Of a stretch of 49,930 bases of DNA, positions 26,332-35,380 are shown piece after piece. The DNA lies in NCBI GenBank assembly GCA_903899985.1, contig CAIULL010000295.1:1-49930 (forward strand), written 5' to 3'. The translations under genes were made by a program, and so were the position numbers. The notes beneath the pieces are model-generated. The model did no database searches, was not told where the DNA came from, and saw only the letters and a program-made list of their open reading frames with translations. This DNA is from an uncultured Schlesneria sp. (GTDB lineage: Bacteria > Planctomycetota > Planctomycetia > Planctomycetales > Planctomycetaceae). Numbering within the stretch: position 1 is the first letter of the stretch; each line of letters begins with the position of its first letter.

Positions 26332-27231
26332 ATGAGTCGTCGATTGGGAATGCTACCCATTTCCGTTTTTTGCTGGATGTCAATTGCTTCGGTCATGTCA
26401 GGCGAGGAATCCAAGGCCAGGCTTGAATTAATCGACGGCGATCGTGTCATCCTGCTCGGGGGCACATTTATCGAGCGAGAAGGGCAGTTCGGCTACCTTG
26501 AGACCGCCATGACCACCGCCTGGCCGAATCGGCGCGTCACGTTTCGGAATCTTGGCTGGAGCGGTGATACAGTTTGGGCAGAAAGCCGGGGGATCTTTGA
26601 TCCGGCACAGGCTGGGTATCAACGGATGATCGAACTGGTCAAGGAGCTGAAGCCAACACTGATCATCCTGAATTACGGGCAGAATGAGTCGTTTGCGGGC
26701 GAAGCGGGACTTCCCAGATTCGTCGCTCAGTATGAAAAACTGTGCGATGACGTGAAAGTGACAGGGGCGCGACTTGCCTTCATGACGCCACATCAGTGGG
26801 AGCGTGCACCTTCGCCGTTGCCGGATGCCAGTCGGCAGAATCCGATCCTGGCAAAGTACGCCGCTGCCGTTCGCGAGTTGGCCATTCGAAGAAATGCACC
26901 GTTGATCGATCTGTTTCAACTCCCCTCTTCCGGCAGCAATCTCACCGAAAACGGGCTTCATTTCAGCGAACGGGGCTACGCGACGCTGGTCGCGGCCGTG
27001 CAGACTCAGCAGAATTGGCCGCGGCTTTCCCCCAGTGATGAAAAGAATGAAGCAGTTCGGCGTAAAATTGTGGAAAAGAACATGCAGTTCTTTCACCGCT
27101 GGCGACCGCAAAACATTACTTATCTGACTGGTTTTCGAAAACATGAACAGGGAAACAACGCCGTCGAGATCGCTCAATTCGACCCGATTGTCGAGAAAAT
27201 CGAAACCGAGATTGCTGAGATTAATCGTTGA
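26332..27231 (+). CDS. SGNH/GDSL-hydrolase-like secreted protein with atypical active site
   Basis: A 299-residue protein with a signal peptide (LPISVFCWMSIASVMSG) and an SGNH-hydrolase fold. Block I reads VILLGGTFIER where GDSxxE is expected, so the nucleophile serine position is threonine. Block II (NLGWSGDTV) is normal, block III is NYGQNES, and the block V histidine is in ENGLHFSERGY with no Asp three residues before it. SGNH enzymes cleave esters or acetyl groups from carbohydrates, but these substitutions raise doubt about catalysis. Start: ATG 26332 or GTG 26329, both downstream of aagga at 26316-26320. A conserved C-terminal tail (MQFFHRWRPQNITYLTGFRK) suggests a planctomycete-type subfamily. 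Confidence 0.82.
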   Translation: MSRRLGMLPISVFCWMSIASVMSGEESKARLELIDGDRVILLGGTFIEREGQFGYLETAMTTAWPNRRVTFRNLGWSGDTVWAESRGIFDPAQAGYQRMIELVKELKPTLIILNYGQNESFAGEAGLPRFVAQYEKLCDDVKVTGARLAFMTPHQWERAPSPLPDASRQNPILAKYAAAVRELAIRRNAPLIDLFQLPSSGSNLTENGLHFSERGYATLVAAVQTQQNWPRLSPSDEKNEAVRRKIVEKNMQFFHRWRPQNITYLTGFRKHEQGNNAVEIAQFDPIVEKIETEIAEINR

Positions 27232-27553
27232 CGTGCCTCACAGGGGCTGCGTCAGGAACTCTTTAAACCGAAGATTAAAAACGCGAAACAATCACGTGAT
27301 CTTGAAGGGTTTCGTCGCTCGACATTCACAGTCAGATCCTCTTGCCCGCACGCCCCTGAAATTCTGTTGTAATAGCGTCCCTGAATTCTTTTTCGTGAGC
27401 TTCGTACTGTTCGTGGTAAGAATGTTTTTGTTCAATCCGAATTGTTGACAACCTGACCCAAAAACAGTCGTTGCCTTTGCCGTTTTCAGCAACAAAACTC
27501 TGTTGGCTGTTGGCGACAATTGAATGTTGGATCAACTGAAGGGCCAATCCGAT
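27232..27553. other. Intergenic region, no gene seen
   Basis: About 320 bases. A ttttcgtgagcttcgtactgttcgtgg tract near 27391 resembles the cttcgtgtccttcgtgg tract at 38-56, a degenerate low-information motif. No hairpin terminator or credible ORF was found. Confidence 0.4.
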
Positions 27554-28234
27554 ATGTTCCGATCTCGTCTTGTCTTGAGTTTGTTGATTGCAGCTGAGCT
27601 TTCGATCGGTTGTGGAGGCCCCCCTCCTCGACCCGTCCGGCCAATGCGACCTGAGATGGAGACATCGGATGCGGCATCGACGCCGACACCGGACTCAGGT
27701 TTATCGACAACCTCCTCAAAACCTGATGCGGTAAAGAACGAACACGACATGCCAATCAGGCCTGTCGAGCTGATCGAAACGGATTGGGCCGGGCTTCAAT
27801 CCCTGATCGAACAGCAAAAAGGAAAAATTGTCGTCGTTGACGTCTGGTCCACGGCATGCGAGCCGTGTATGAAAGAATTCCCATTTCTCATCGCCTTACA
27901 TCAACGGTTCCTCAACGATGTGACGGCGATTTCTTTCGACGTCGATTATGCGGGAATCAAAAGCAAGCCACCGTCTTATTACCGCGAACGCGTCCTTAAG
28001 TTTCTCGGCTCACAAATTGAGAATTCGGTGCTGCATCGGATGTGCACGACGGCTGCCGAAGATTTGTTTGATGCCATCAAGCTCGATTCGATTCCCGCCG
28101 TCTATGTTTACGGGCGAGACGGAACGCTGCTAAAACGCTTCGATGGATCATCCGGTGAGTCCGAAGGTGTGTCGTATGAAAAACAGGTGATTCCGCTTGT
28201 CGGTGACCTGGTTCAACGCGATCCTGCAAAATAG
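27554..28234 (+). CDS. TlpA-like thioredoxin-fold lipoprotein
   Basis: A 226-residue lipoprotein. The N-terminus has a type II signal peptide ending in LSIGC, then a Pro/Arg/Thr/Ser-rich linker (about residues 20-75), then a thioredoxin fold. The redox motif is CEPC in VVVDVWSTACEPCMKEFPFL, preceded by the expected W, and the cis-proline strand is DSIPAVYVYGRDG. TlpA-type proteins reduce disulfides in the periplasm, for example in cytochrome c maturation or oxidative defence. ATG 27554 has gaaggg upstream; the frame extends 10 codons further to 27524. It is 11 bases upstream of the alpha/beta hydrolase gene and co-transcribed with it. Confidence 0.88.
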   Translation: MFRSRLVLSLLIAAELSIGCGGPPPRPVRPMRPEMETSDAASTPTPDSGLSTTSSKPDAVKNEHDMPIRPVELIETDWAGLQSLIEQQKGKIVVVDVWSTACEPCMKEFPFLIALHQRFLNDVTAISFDVDYAGIKSKPPSYYRERVLKFLGSQIENSVLHRMCTTAAEDLFDAIKLDSIPAVYVYGRDGTLLKRFDGSSGESEGVSYEKQVIPLVGDLVQRDPAK

Positions 28235-28245
28235 AAAGAGATCCG

Positions 28246-29274
28246 ATGTACGTTCGAACCGTCTGCTGCATGGTGATGCTGGTCGTTTCGACCTCGGCCT
28301 GGTCGCAGGAAAAACCGGCTCTGCAGACATATCAGGCGACAGACAGGTTGGCTGTTGGTGATGAACCGTCAGAGGACGCGAGGCAGTGTTTGAACGAACT
28401 GGTCTGGAAACCCGGTTCTTTTGAAGTCACGGTCCAACCGAACGTGCATCCGCTTGATCCCGCAATCGTCCGGTTTCCCTCGCCCCGACCGAGTGGCGTT
28501 GCGGTGAACGATCTTGTCGCGCTGGAATGGTATTCGGCAAAGAATGAGAAGAACGAAGTGATCGATGCGCCGGCCATCATCGTCGTGCATGAATCGGGTT
28601 CAGGCATGACAGTTGGGCGATTGATCGCCAAAGCCCTGCACGCCCAGGGTCTGCACGCATTCATGATCCATCTTCCCACATATGGACTGCGTCGTCCTGA
28701 GCCGACTGCAGAACAGCCCCCTCAGGAACTGGTGTTCGCGGTGATGAAACAGGGAATTACTGACGCCAGGCGTGCTCGCGACGCCGTCGCAGCGCTGCCG
28801 CACGTCGATACCCGGTCAATCAGTATCCAGGGAACAAGCCTCGGAGGTTTTGTCACCGCGACCACGGCGGGACTCGATCGCGGGTTCACGACCGTGCATA
28901 TCATGGTCGCCGGCGGAAACCTCTACGAAGTTGTTGCGAACGGCAAGCGAGAAGCAGGAAAGTTGCGAGAGACACTCGCTGCTGCCGGGATTACGGGGGA
29001 TCAGTTAAAGCGATTGTTCGCACCGATCGAGCCATTGCGGCTGGCTCATCGTTATGACCGCAAGAATACGTGGTTGTATACCGCCAGCCAGGACCAGGTT
29101 GTCCCTCCTGAGCATGCCACCGCGTTACGCAAGGCGGCAGGACTGGATGTCGATCACGAGATGATTCTTCCCGCCGACCATTATTCGGGCATTGTTTATA
29201 CCCCCGTGATCGTGGCTGATATCGCGAAAAAGATTCGTGAAGAACTGGCCACCCGGGACGGCTCGGCGAAGTAA
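28246..29274 (+). CDS. Secreted alpha/beta hydrolase
   Basis: A 342-residue protein with a signal peptide (MLVVSTSAWSQ) and an alpha/beta-hydrolase fold. The nucleophile elbow is GTSLGG (about residues 194-199), a candidate acid is Asp in ASQDQVVPPEHA, and the histidine is in ADHYSGIVY near the C-terminus, giving a plausible catalytic triad of the dienelactone-hydrolase/prolyl-oligopeptidase type. The oxyanion region is IVVHESGSGMTVGRL. The substrate is unknown. The last 14 codons and the stop are included in a 109-base tandem duplication, so the 3' end is present twice. Confidence 0.88.
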   Translation: MYVRTVCCMVMLVVSTSAWSQEKPALQTYQATDRLAVGDEPSEDARQCLNELVWKPGSFEVTVQPNVHPLDPAIVRFPSPRPSGVAVNDLVALEWYSAKNEKNEVIDAPAIIVVHESGSGMTVGRLIAKALHAQGLHAFMIHLPTYGLRRPEPTAEQPPQELVFAVMKQGITDARRARDAVAALPHVDTRSISIQGTSLGGFVTATTAGLDRGFTTVHIMVAGGNLYEVVANGKREAGKLRETLAAAGITGDQLKRLFAPIEPLRLAHRYDRKNTWLYTASQDQVVPPEHATALRKAAGLDVDHEMILPADHYSGIVYTPVIVADIAKKIREELATRDGSAK

Positions 29275-29450
29275 GATCACGTCGCGCGATCGACTGTGCC
29301 ACTGCTTGACCGTCCCCGGTCAAGCAGTGCTGCAAAAGAATATTCGTGAAGACTAGGCCACCCGGAACGGCTCGGCGAAGTAAGATCACGTCGCGCGATC
29401 GACCGTGCCACTGCTTGACCGTCCCCGGTCAAGCAGTGCCGAATTGCAAA
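29233..29450 (+). repeat. 109-bp tandem duplication spanning a gene's 3' end
   Basis: Copy 1 is 29233-29341 and copy 2 is 29342-29450, with a period of exactly 109 bases and only a few differences. The unit contains the last 14 codons and stop of the hydrolase gene plus the palindrome cactgcttgaccg-tccc-cggtcaagcagtg, so the palindrome occurs at 29300-29329 and again at 29409-29438. The arrangement suggests a recent local duplication, perhaps by replication slippage at the hairpin. Confidence 0.9.
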
Positions 29451-29501
29451 ACAAACTTTGATGCGAAGCCACTGCTTCTACGAAGACTTCGAAGCAGTGG
29501 C
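29409..29501. repeat. Two-hairpin repeat unit (copy C)
   Basis: Hairpin 1 (29409-29438) is perfect: cactgcttgaccg, loop tccc, cggtcaagcagtg. After 29 bases, hairpin 2 (29468-29501) has gccactgcttc pairing with gaagcagtggc. The same two-hairpin order and spacing recurs at 30957-31049, and in split form at 41121-41420. It lies at the 3' ends of two convergent genes. Confidence 0.85.
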
Positions 29502-29529
29502 ATATCAAGCGAACCAGAAGAACGATCCA

Positions 29530-30723
29530 TCACGTCGTTGCCCGATAGGCTGCGTTGGCGGCACCCACACCTGCACCTGCTGGAATCTTCAGTCCCTGGT
29601 CCAGCAAACATTTTTCCAGCGAGGCGAGAAAGACCAGGACATTGGCGGCGCTCGATCCCGAACCCATCAGGCCGATTCGCCACGTCTTCCCCTTCATCGG
29701 ACCAAGACCACCACCGATCTCGATGCCGAATTCGTTGAGTAATTGTTTGCGAACCGCAGCATCATCGGCTCCGTTGGGAATCCAGACCGCGTTCAGCATC
29801 GGAAGTTGTTGTCCTTCCTTGACGGAATACTCCAGCCCCATCGCTTTCAGCCCCGCCTTCAGGGCGAGATGGTTCCGCTGATGCCGGGCAAAACGAGCTT
29901 CCAGGCCCTCTTCCAGCACGATCCGCAATGCCTCGTGCAGACCATAGTTCATGTTGATCGGAGCGGTATGGTGATAGGCTCGGTTGCTACCCCAATAATC
30001 TTTTACCATCTGCATATCGAGGTACCAGCTTTGGACCTTGGTCTTGCGGGCGTCGATCGCCGCGACCGCTCGATCACTGAATGTCACCGGTGCGAGTCCC
30101 GGTGGGCAGCTCAGGCACTTCTGTGTCCCGCTGTAGACGGCGTCAAGTTGCCAGGCATCGACTTCGACAGGCTGCCCGCCGAGCGAAGTTACGCAATCGA
30201 CGGCGATCAGGGCACCATGCTCATGACAAATCCGAGCAATATCGACGACAGGCTGTGACGCCCCTGTTGACGTTTCCGCGTTCACGATCCCCAGAACTTT
30301 GGGGCGATGCAGTTTGACGGCGGCTTCGATTTCTTCCGACGAAAAAATCTCGCCGAAGGGGCGTTCCAGCTTGATCACTTCAGCACCGCAGCGGCCTGCC
30401 ACATCGGCCATACGTCCGCCGAACACACCGTTAACGCAGACGATCATTTTGTCGCCCGGTTCGATCAGATTAGCGACAACCGTTTCCATCCCGGCACTAC
30501 CCGTTCCGCTGACGGCCAGAGTCAGTTTGTTCTGCGTGCGGAAAACCTGCCGCAGCATGGTCTGGGTTTCGTCCATGATCTTCAGAAAGTACGGGTCAAG
30601 ATGCCCGACTGTCTGAGCCGCCATCGCCAGCAGAACGCGAGGATGAATATCGCTGGGGCCAGGCCCCATCAGAATACGTCGAGGTGGTGCGACCGGGCCG
30701 GGAATCGGTGTTGAATTTGTCAT
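29530..30723 (-). CDS. Alanine/serine-glyoxylate aminotransferase family (class V PLP)
   Basis: A 397-residue PLP-dependent transaminase of the AGXT/PucG/serine-glyoxylate aminotransferase family, using glyoxylate or pyruvate as acceptor. Landmarks: [15 protein letters not shown] at the start, [50 protein letters not shown] with the PLP-ring Asp, and [15 protein letters not shown] with the Schiff-base lysine. ATG 30723 begins [10 protein letters not shown]; a TTG eleven codons upstream has no ribosome site. Expected role: glycine/serine/glyoxylate interconversion in the cytosol. It is framed by two copies of the two-hairpin repeat (29409 and 30957). Confidence 0.93.
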   Translation of the reverse strand: MTNSTPIPGPVAPPRRILMGPGPSDIHPRVLLAMAAQTVGHLDPYFLKIMDETQTMLRQVFRTQNKLTLAVSGTGSAGMETVVANLIEPGDKMIVCVNGVFGGRMADVAGRCGAEVIKLERPFGEIFSSEEIEAAVKLHRPKVLGIVNAETSTGASQPVVDIARICHEHGALIAVDCVTSLGGQPVEVDAWQLDAVYSGTQKCLSCPPGLAPVTFSDRAVAAIDARKTKVQSWYLDMQMVKDYWGSNRAYHHTAPINMNYGLHEALRIVLEEGLEARFARHQRNHLALKAGLKAMGLEYSVKEGQQLPMLNAVWIPNGADDAAVRKQLLNEFGIEIGGGLGPMKGKTWRIGLMGSGSSAANVLVFLASLEKCLLDQGLKIPAGAGVGAANAAYRATT

Positions 30724-30956
30724 GTGAGGTTTCAATGGAAAAGGGGGAGATTTCAATCAGATGAAGATTTGTTTAACGGACTTTCCGCGAAATTCGTGAA
30801 TGGCGCCCTATCCGACTGAAGGCTCAACACGAGCGACAATCGGCAGTGAGGCGCGAGGTTCTATCTATTATAAACAGGCACGTCCTGACTTCACACTCGA
30901 TGCATCGTATTGAGAGGTTTGGCGGGGTGCCTTGCCAATGTTTTCAATCCCTGTGC

Positions 30957-31049
30957 CACTGTTTGACCGTCCTCGGTCAAGCAGTGCCGAATTGCACAAC
31001 AACCTTTGGTACGAAGCCACTACTTCTACGCGGACTCCGAAGCAGTGGC
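30957..31049. repeat. Two-hairpin repeat unit (copy D)
   Basis: Hairpin 1 (30957-30986) is cactgtttgaccg / cggtcaagcagtg with loop tcct. Hairpin 2 (31016-31049) is gccactacttc / gaagcagtggc. The spacer (ccgaattgcacaacaac...) is clearly homologous to that of the copy at 29409. It lies in the 428-base gap 30724-31151, between the start of the aminotransferase gene and the stop of the amidohydrolase gene. The rest of that gap shows no gene. Confidence 0.85.
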
Positions 31050-31151
31050 ACAAGATTTGTCAGGAACGGTCATATCGAATCTCTCGACATTTTCGTTGAT
31101 TCGTCAAAACGTCGTGCTGATGCCAAAGCCAATCCCGCCAGAAAACGAAAA

Positions 31152-32588
31152 TTATTGGACACCCGGCGAGTTTCGATAGTCGAGAGGTGGTTTCTGGCCG
31201 GGCAACAGCAGGGGTTCGTATTTTCGGCCTGCCAGCCGCTTGGTATGTTCCGCCTTGGCCTGAGCGATGACGTCGGGCTCCTTCATCAGATCCCAGACGC
31301 TTGCTGCCAGAGTGCGAGCGGCGAGCTGCATTCCCTGTTTGCCAATCGATGTGCCGCTCGCCGCGACCGCCTGCCAGGAATGCGATGCTGTGCCGGGAAC
31401 GAAGCAGGCGGTGGTGAAACCAGCCGTCGGGACGACCCACGACACATCCCCCACATCGGTCGAACCTTTGCCGACTTCGCCACTGGTATCGGTCACCTGG
31501 CTGATTGATTCCAGCGGTTGTGGCTTCACTAGAGTTTGCCGAATTCGTTGAGCGAATTCTGTCTGCTGCGGGTCATATTGCATGTCGTTCAATTGTCGAA
31601 GGTTCACGAGCGCCACCTGAGCCAGCCGATCGTTTGGCAGCAATTCCATGGTCCCGCCTAGATAGATTTCATCCAGTTTCGTCTCGGTGGCAAGTGCCCC
31701 TGCTTGAGCACACTTGACCAGCCTGGGGTATAGCTCGCGAACAGTTTCGGCTTTGGGGTGGCGGATATAGAAAAAGACTTCGGCGAAATCGGGGACAACA
31801 TTTGGTGCCGACCCGCCATTGGTGATGACGTGATGAATGCGAGTAAAGTCGGGGGTATGCTCACGCATCAATTCCGAGGCATGGCAGGTCAATTCGATGG
31901 CGTCCAGTGCCGAACGCCCTTGTTCCGGGGAACCGGCGGCATGTGCACTGCGCCCATGAAAGCGGAACTTAACAGCGGCACGTGACAGACACGACGAATC
32001 ACCAGCCGTGTTGCGTCCCGAGGGATGCCAGTGGAGTGCGGCGTCAACATCGTTGAACAACCCGGCTCGCACCATAAACGTCTTGCCGCTCCCCCCTTCT
32101 TCGGCGGGACACCCGTAAAAGCGAACGGTCCCGCTCAGATTCCCTGATTTGATCTGTTCCGCCACGGCGATGGCCGCCGAAGCGGACGCGGTTCCGAACA
32201 GATGATGGCCGCAGGCATGACCATAGTTGGCCCGCTCTCGCGGCAATTGTTCCGGGACAGCTTGCTGAGAAAGTCCCGGCAGCGCGTCATATTCGCCGAG
32301 AATGGCGATGACAGGTTTCCCCGTTCCAAATGTCGCGGTGAAAGCCGTTGGAATGTCGGCGACACCACGTTCGACTTGAAAGCCCGCGTGTTCCAGTTGG
32401 TCGGCCAGCAGCTTCGAGGATTCGACCTCCTGATAACCCGGTTCTGCCAGATTCCAGATCTTCAGGGCAATCTCCCATGTCGCCTGTTCGCGCTGTCGAA
32501 TGCTGGTCGACAGCGCCTCTTTCTGGGCAAATGCGGATGGAGAAAACAGCATGAGAAAACTCAGGCCGGTCATGAATCGGATTAACAT
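31152..32588 (-). CDS. M20 family amidohydrolase (AbgB-like), secreted
   Basis: A 478-residue metallopeptidase-fold amidohydrolase. The N-terminal signal peptide (LIRFMTGLSFLMLFSPSAFA) implies export. M20 features: ILGEYDALPGLSQ, GHACGHHLFGTAS (metal-binding His and catalytic region), GCPAEEGGSGK (Glu pair) and a C-terminal GSTDVGDVSWVVP block typical of the AbgB/p-aminobenzoyl-glutamate hydrolase branch rather than classic carboxypeptidases. The lid domain (FRFHGRSAHAAGSPEQGRSA) is present. ATG 32588 has agggg seven bases upstream; the open frame beyond it is not used. The true substrate, likely an N-acyl amino acid or peptide, is unknown. It lies 104 bases downstream of the LolD-type gene, same strand. 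Confidence 0.9.
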   Translation of the reverse strand: MLIRFMTGLSFLMLFSPSAFAQKEALSTSIRQREQATWEIALKIWNLAEPGYQEVESSKLLADQLEHAGFQVERGVADIPTAFTATFGTGKPVIAILGEYDALPGLSQQAVPEQLPRERANYGHACGHHLFGTASASAAIAVAEQIKSGNLSGTVRFYGCPAEEGGSGKTFMVRAGLFNDVDAALHWHPSGRNTAGDSSCLSRAAVKFRFHGRSAHAAGSPEQGRSALDAIELTCHASELMREHTPDFTRIHHVITNGGSAPNVVPDFAEVFFYIRHPKAETVRELYPRLVKCAQAGALATETKLDEIYLGGTMELLPNDRLAQVALVNLRQLNDMQYDPQQTEFAQRIRQTLVKPQPLESISQVTDTSGEVGKGSTDVGDVSWVVPTAGFTTACFVPGTASHSWQAVAASGTSIGKQGMQLAARTLAASVWDLMKEPDVIAQAKAEHTKRLAGRKYEPLLLPGQKPPLDYRNSPGVQ

Positions 32589-32692
32589 CAAAATCCCCTG
32601 ACGGTTATTGGTTTTTAAGACGCACGTCCTGCGGCTCGTCTTTCGCGGGCGGATCGGTTCCTCGAAAACGGTTCGTCCGCCAGGTCGAGACT

Positions 32693-33385
32693 TCATTTCG
32701 ACGACTGTTCTTCGAGCAGCCCGTCTTTCAACGCACAATGTCTTGGAAAACGGCCAGCCAGTTCCGGGCTGTGCGTGACGCAAATCAGCAGTGTGTTTTG
32801 TTCGCGGTTCAATTCCAGTAACAGAGAACCGACGCTCTCGGCAGTGGCCCGATCGAGGTTGCCGGTTGGTTCATCTGCCAGAAGGAGTACCGGAGAATTA
32901 ATCAGTGACCGGCACACCGCGACTCGCTGCCGCTCACCTCCCGACAATTGCGCGGGACGATGAGTCAGGCGATCAGATAAACCGACTCGCCGCAATAATT
33001 CGCGAGCCCTCAATTCGGCCGCCGCATCGGCACCTTGACCTGCGAGTGTCGGAATCAGGACATTTTCGAGAACGGAACATTGGGGTAGTAGATGATGATC
33101 CTGAAAAATAAAGCCAACTTGAGTGTTCCGAAAACGTGCCAGTTCGCCATCGTTCAGCCCATCAAGCTGTTGGCCTGCAAGGGTCACACGACCGGAGGTC
33201 GGCGAATCGAGTGCTCCAAGAATGTAAAGCAAGGTGCTTTTACCGGAACCCGATGGTCCGGTTACGGCCAGTGCGTCGCCGCGATCCATGGCCAGATTGA
33301 CACCTCGCAGAATGGATAAAGGGCCTTCGGTTGTCTGATAACTTTTCGTCAACTGTTCAACGACAAGTGTCGTGGGGGCTGTCAT
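32693..33385 (-). CDS. ABC transporter ATP-binding protein, LolD/MacB type
   Basis: A 230-residue ATPase subunit of the LolD/MacB/FtsE class. Walker A GPSGSGKST is at residues 43-51, the Q-loop is FIFQDHHLLPQ, the signature LSGGERQRV, Walker B LLLADEP followed by the D-loop GNLD, and the H-loop is in ICVTHS. The subfamily hallmark between Walker A and the Q-loop (LGALDSPTSGRV) favours LolD-like export of lipoproteins or antibiotics. No FtsX-type permease gene is adjacent on either side, so it would have to partner a permease encoded elsewhere. It is divergent from the DUF1501 gene at 33599. Confidence 0.9.
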   Translation of the reverse strand: MTAPTTLVVEQLTKSYQTTEGPLSILRGVNLAMDRGDALAVTGPSGSGKSTLLYILGALDSPTSGRVTLAGQQLDGLNDGELARFRNTQVGFIFQDHHLLPQCSVLENVLIPTLAGQGADAAAELRARELLRRVGLSDRLTHRPAQLSGGERQRVAVCRSLINSPVLLLADEPTGNLDRATAESVGSLLLELNREQNTLLICVTHSPELAGRFPRHCALKDGLLEEQSSK

Positions 33386-33598
33386 TGGAGTCGTTCCAGA
33401 TGATGTGGATCGTCAGTCGGGTAGTGTTCCAGGCCTTCATCTTCGGCGGAGGGCTGCTGCATTTCCAGTGAGTCGACTCAATTGTCTTGGTGACTGGGGG
33501 CGATCGGAATGCAAATGCAGCGACAATACGGTAAAACCGGGGTTCTGAAACATCAGCCACGTGAAGCCTTGGCGACCTGATGCCCAGGAGGTAATGAG

Positions 33599-35047
33599 AT
33601 GACGTTTTTCGATCGTAACCTTGAAATCACTCGACGCCATTTTTTTCAGGACTGCCGCGTCGGGGTGGGAAAAATCGCCTTGGCGTCGCTGTTGGCGCCG
33701 GCGGGCGGGTCCGTGCGGGCCGAGAGTTCAAAGATAGCTCCCCTTGCGAATCCGATGGCACCCCGTGCTTCGCATTATGCCCCCAAGGCGAAAGCGGTCA
33801 TTCATCTGTTTATGGCAGGGGCTCCCAGTCAACTCGATCTCTTTGATTACAAACCCAAATTAAAGGAATACGAAGGAAAGCCGGTTCCGCCTGAGATTGT
33901 GGGTGGACAGCGATACGCGTTTATCCGACCCGACGCTCATTGTCTTGGCCCGCGATTCAAATTCTCCCGGCACGGGGAATCAGGAGCCGAACTTTCTGAG
34001 GCGCTGGTCCATCTCCCCAAGATTGTCGATCAAATCACGATCCTCAAAGCGGTCCATACCGATCAGTTCAATCACGCCCCGGCTCAAATTTTTCTCAACA
34101 CCGGATTTTCACAACCGGGCCGCCCGAGTATTGGTTCCTGGGTCACATACGGATTAGGCGCGGATGCCGACGACCTTCCCGCGTTCGTCGTGATGTCCAC
34201 CGGAGGAGGAATTAGCGGAGGAGCCGCGAACTGGTCCAGCGGATTTTTATCCACGAATTATGCAGGTGTCCGTTTGCGGAATCAGGGAGACCCGATCCTT
34301 GATGTTTCCAGCCCGGCGGGGATTGATCCCCAATTGCAACGTGAATCGCTGAATCTGATCAGCAATCTGAATCAACAACGGTTGAATACTGTCGGCGACC
34401 CGGAAATCGCCACCCGAATTTCATCGTATGAAATGGCCTTCCGTTTGCAGACATCAGCCCCGGAGCTCATGAATCTGAAAAGTGAGACCAAAGAGACACT
34501 CGATCTTTATGGCTGCGATCCGGATAAGCCCTCGTTCGCTCGGGCCTGTCTGCTGGCTCGCCGAATGGTTCAACGGGGTGTTCGATTCATTAATATCTAT
34601 CACGAAGGCTGGGATGCCCATTCGGATGTTGCAGGGAATTTGCGCAACAACTTGAAGAACACCGACCAGGCCTCAACGGCCCTCGTGCAGGATCTGGCGC
34701 GGCATGGTCTTCTGGACGAAACACTTGTGGTCTGGGGTGGTGAATTCGGTCGGACGCCAATGGTGGAATCCAACACGGCCCTGGGTCGAAGTCTTGGCCG
34801 CGATCATCATCCTCAGGCCTTTACGATGTGGCTGGCGGGGGGCGGAGTCAAGCGAGGTCTGACCTGGGGAGCCACCGATGAGCTGGGATTCAACATTGTC
34901 GATAAACCGATTCATGTGCACGACCTGCAGGCAACAATCTTGCATCTTCTGGGCCTGGACCATGAACGACTGACGGCGTTTCATGCCGGCCGCGAGTTCC
35001 GTCTGACCGATGTGCACGGGAAAGTCGTGCATGAAATCTTGTCCTGA
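33599..35047 (+). CDS. DUF1501 domain-containing secreted protein
   Basis: A 482-residue DUF1501 protein. A twin-arginine motif (ITRRHFFQDC) and hydrophobic segment (GKIALASLLAPAGG) indicate Tat export. Core motifs are HLFMAGAPSQLDLFDYKPKL, GGEFGRTPM and GRDHHPQAFTMWLAGGGVKRG. The last is characteristic of the large subgroup encoded beside DUF1553 genes, but none is present here. It has the best ribosome site in the window: aggagg at 33586-33591, seven bases before the ATG. It is monocistronic; the next gene starts 333 bases downstream, beyond a hairpin repeat. Confidence 0.93.
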   Translation: MTFFDRNLEITRRHFFQDCRVGVGKIALASLLAPAGGSVRAESSKIAPLANPMAPRASHYAPKAKAVIHLFMAGAPSQLDLFDYKPKLKEYEGKPVPPEIVGGQRYAFIRPDAHCLGPRFKFSRHGESGAELSEALVHLPKIVDQITILKAVHTDQFNHAPAQIFLNTGFSQPGRPSIGSWVTYGLGADADDLPAFVVMSTGGGISGGAANWSSGFLSTNYAGVRLRNQGDPILDVSSPAGIDPQLQRESLNLISNLNQQRLNTVGDPEIATRISSYEMAFRLQTSAPELMNLKSETKETLDLYGCDPDKPSFARACLLARRMVQRGVRFINIYHEGWDAHSDVAGNLRNNLKNTDQASTALVQDLARHGLLDETLVVWGGEFGRTPMVESNTALGRSLGRDHHPQAFTMWLAGGGVKRGLTWGATDELGFNIVDKPIHVHDLQATILHLLGLDHERLTAFHAGREFRLTDVHGKVVHEILS

Positions 35048-35194
35048 AATCGCTCGTCCGCAACCTCCGAAAGCTCAGCGTTTTCGGTTACGATCTGAAC
35101 GCCGGAATCCCTCGATCGATGTAACCTGTCCGAGATGGCTGAACTGAAGAGAGAAACCCTGGTGCCTGGTAAACGCTTAAAGTTCGGGTTAAGT

Positions 35195-35228
35195 GCCACT
35201 GCATCGGAGTCTTCTCCGAAGCAGTGGC
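35195..35228. repeat. Hairpin 2-type repeat (copy E)
   Basis: gccactgc (35195-35202) pairs with gcagtggc (35221-35228), and inside it cggag (35205-35209) pairs with ctccg (35214-35218). It is related to the second hairpin of the units at 29468 and 31016, here without a first hairpin. It lies in the 333-base spacer 35048-35380, which otherwise holds no gene. Confidence 0.75.
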
Positions 35229-35380
35229 TTCACTTCCCAGGCAATAAAAGTGCACTGGGTGACCGAAAAGGCTCATCAAGTGGCACCTGATTCATGAGAA
35301 TGGACAACGCACGAGAAGTTTTTGATCTGAACGCGATCTGTTGTTGACTGTTTGACCTGGCTGAAATTGAAAGGAAATTG

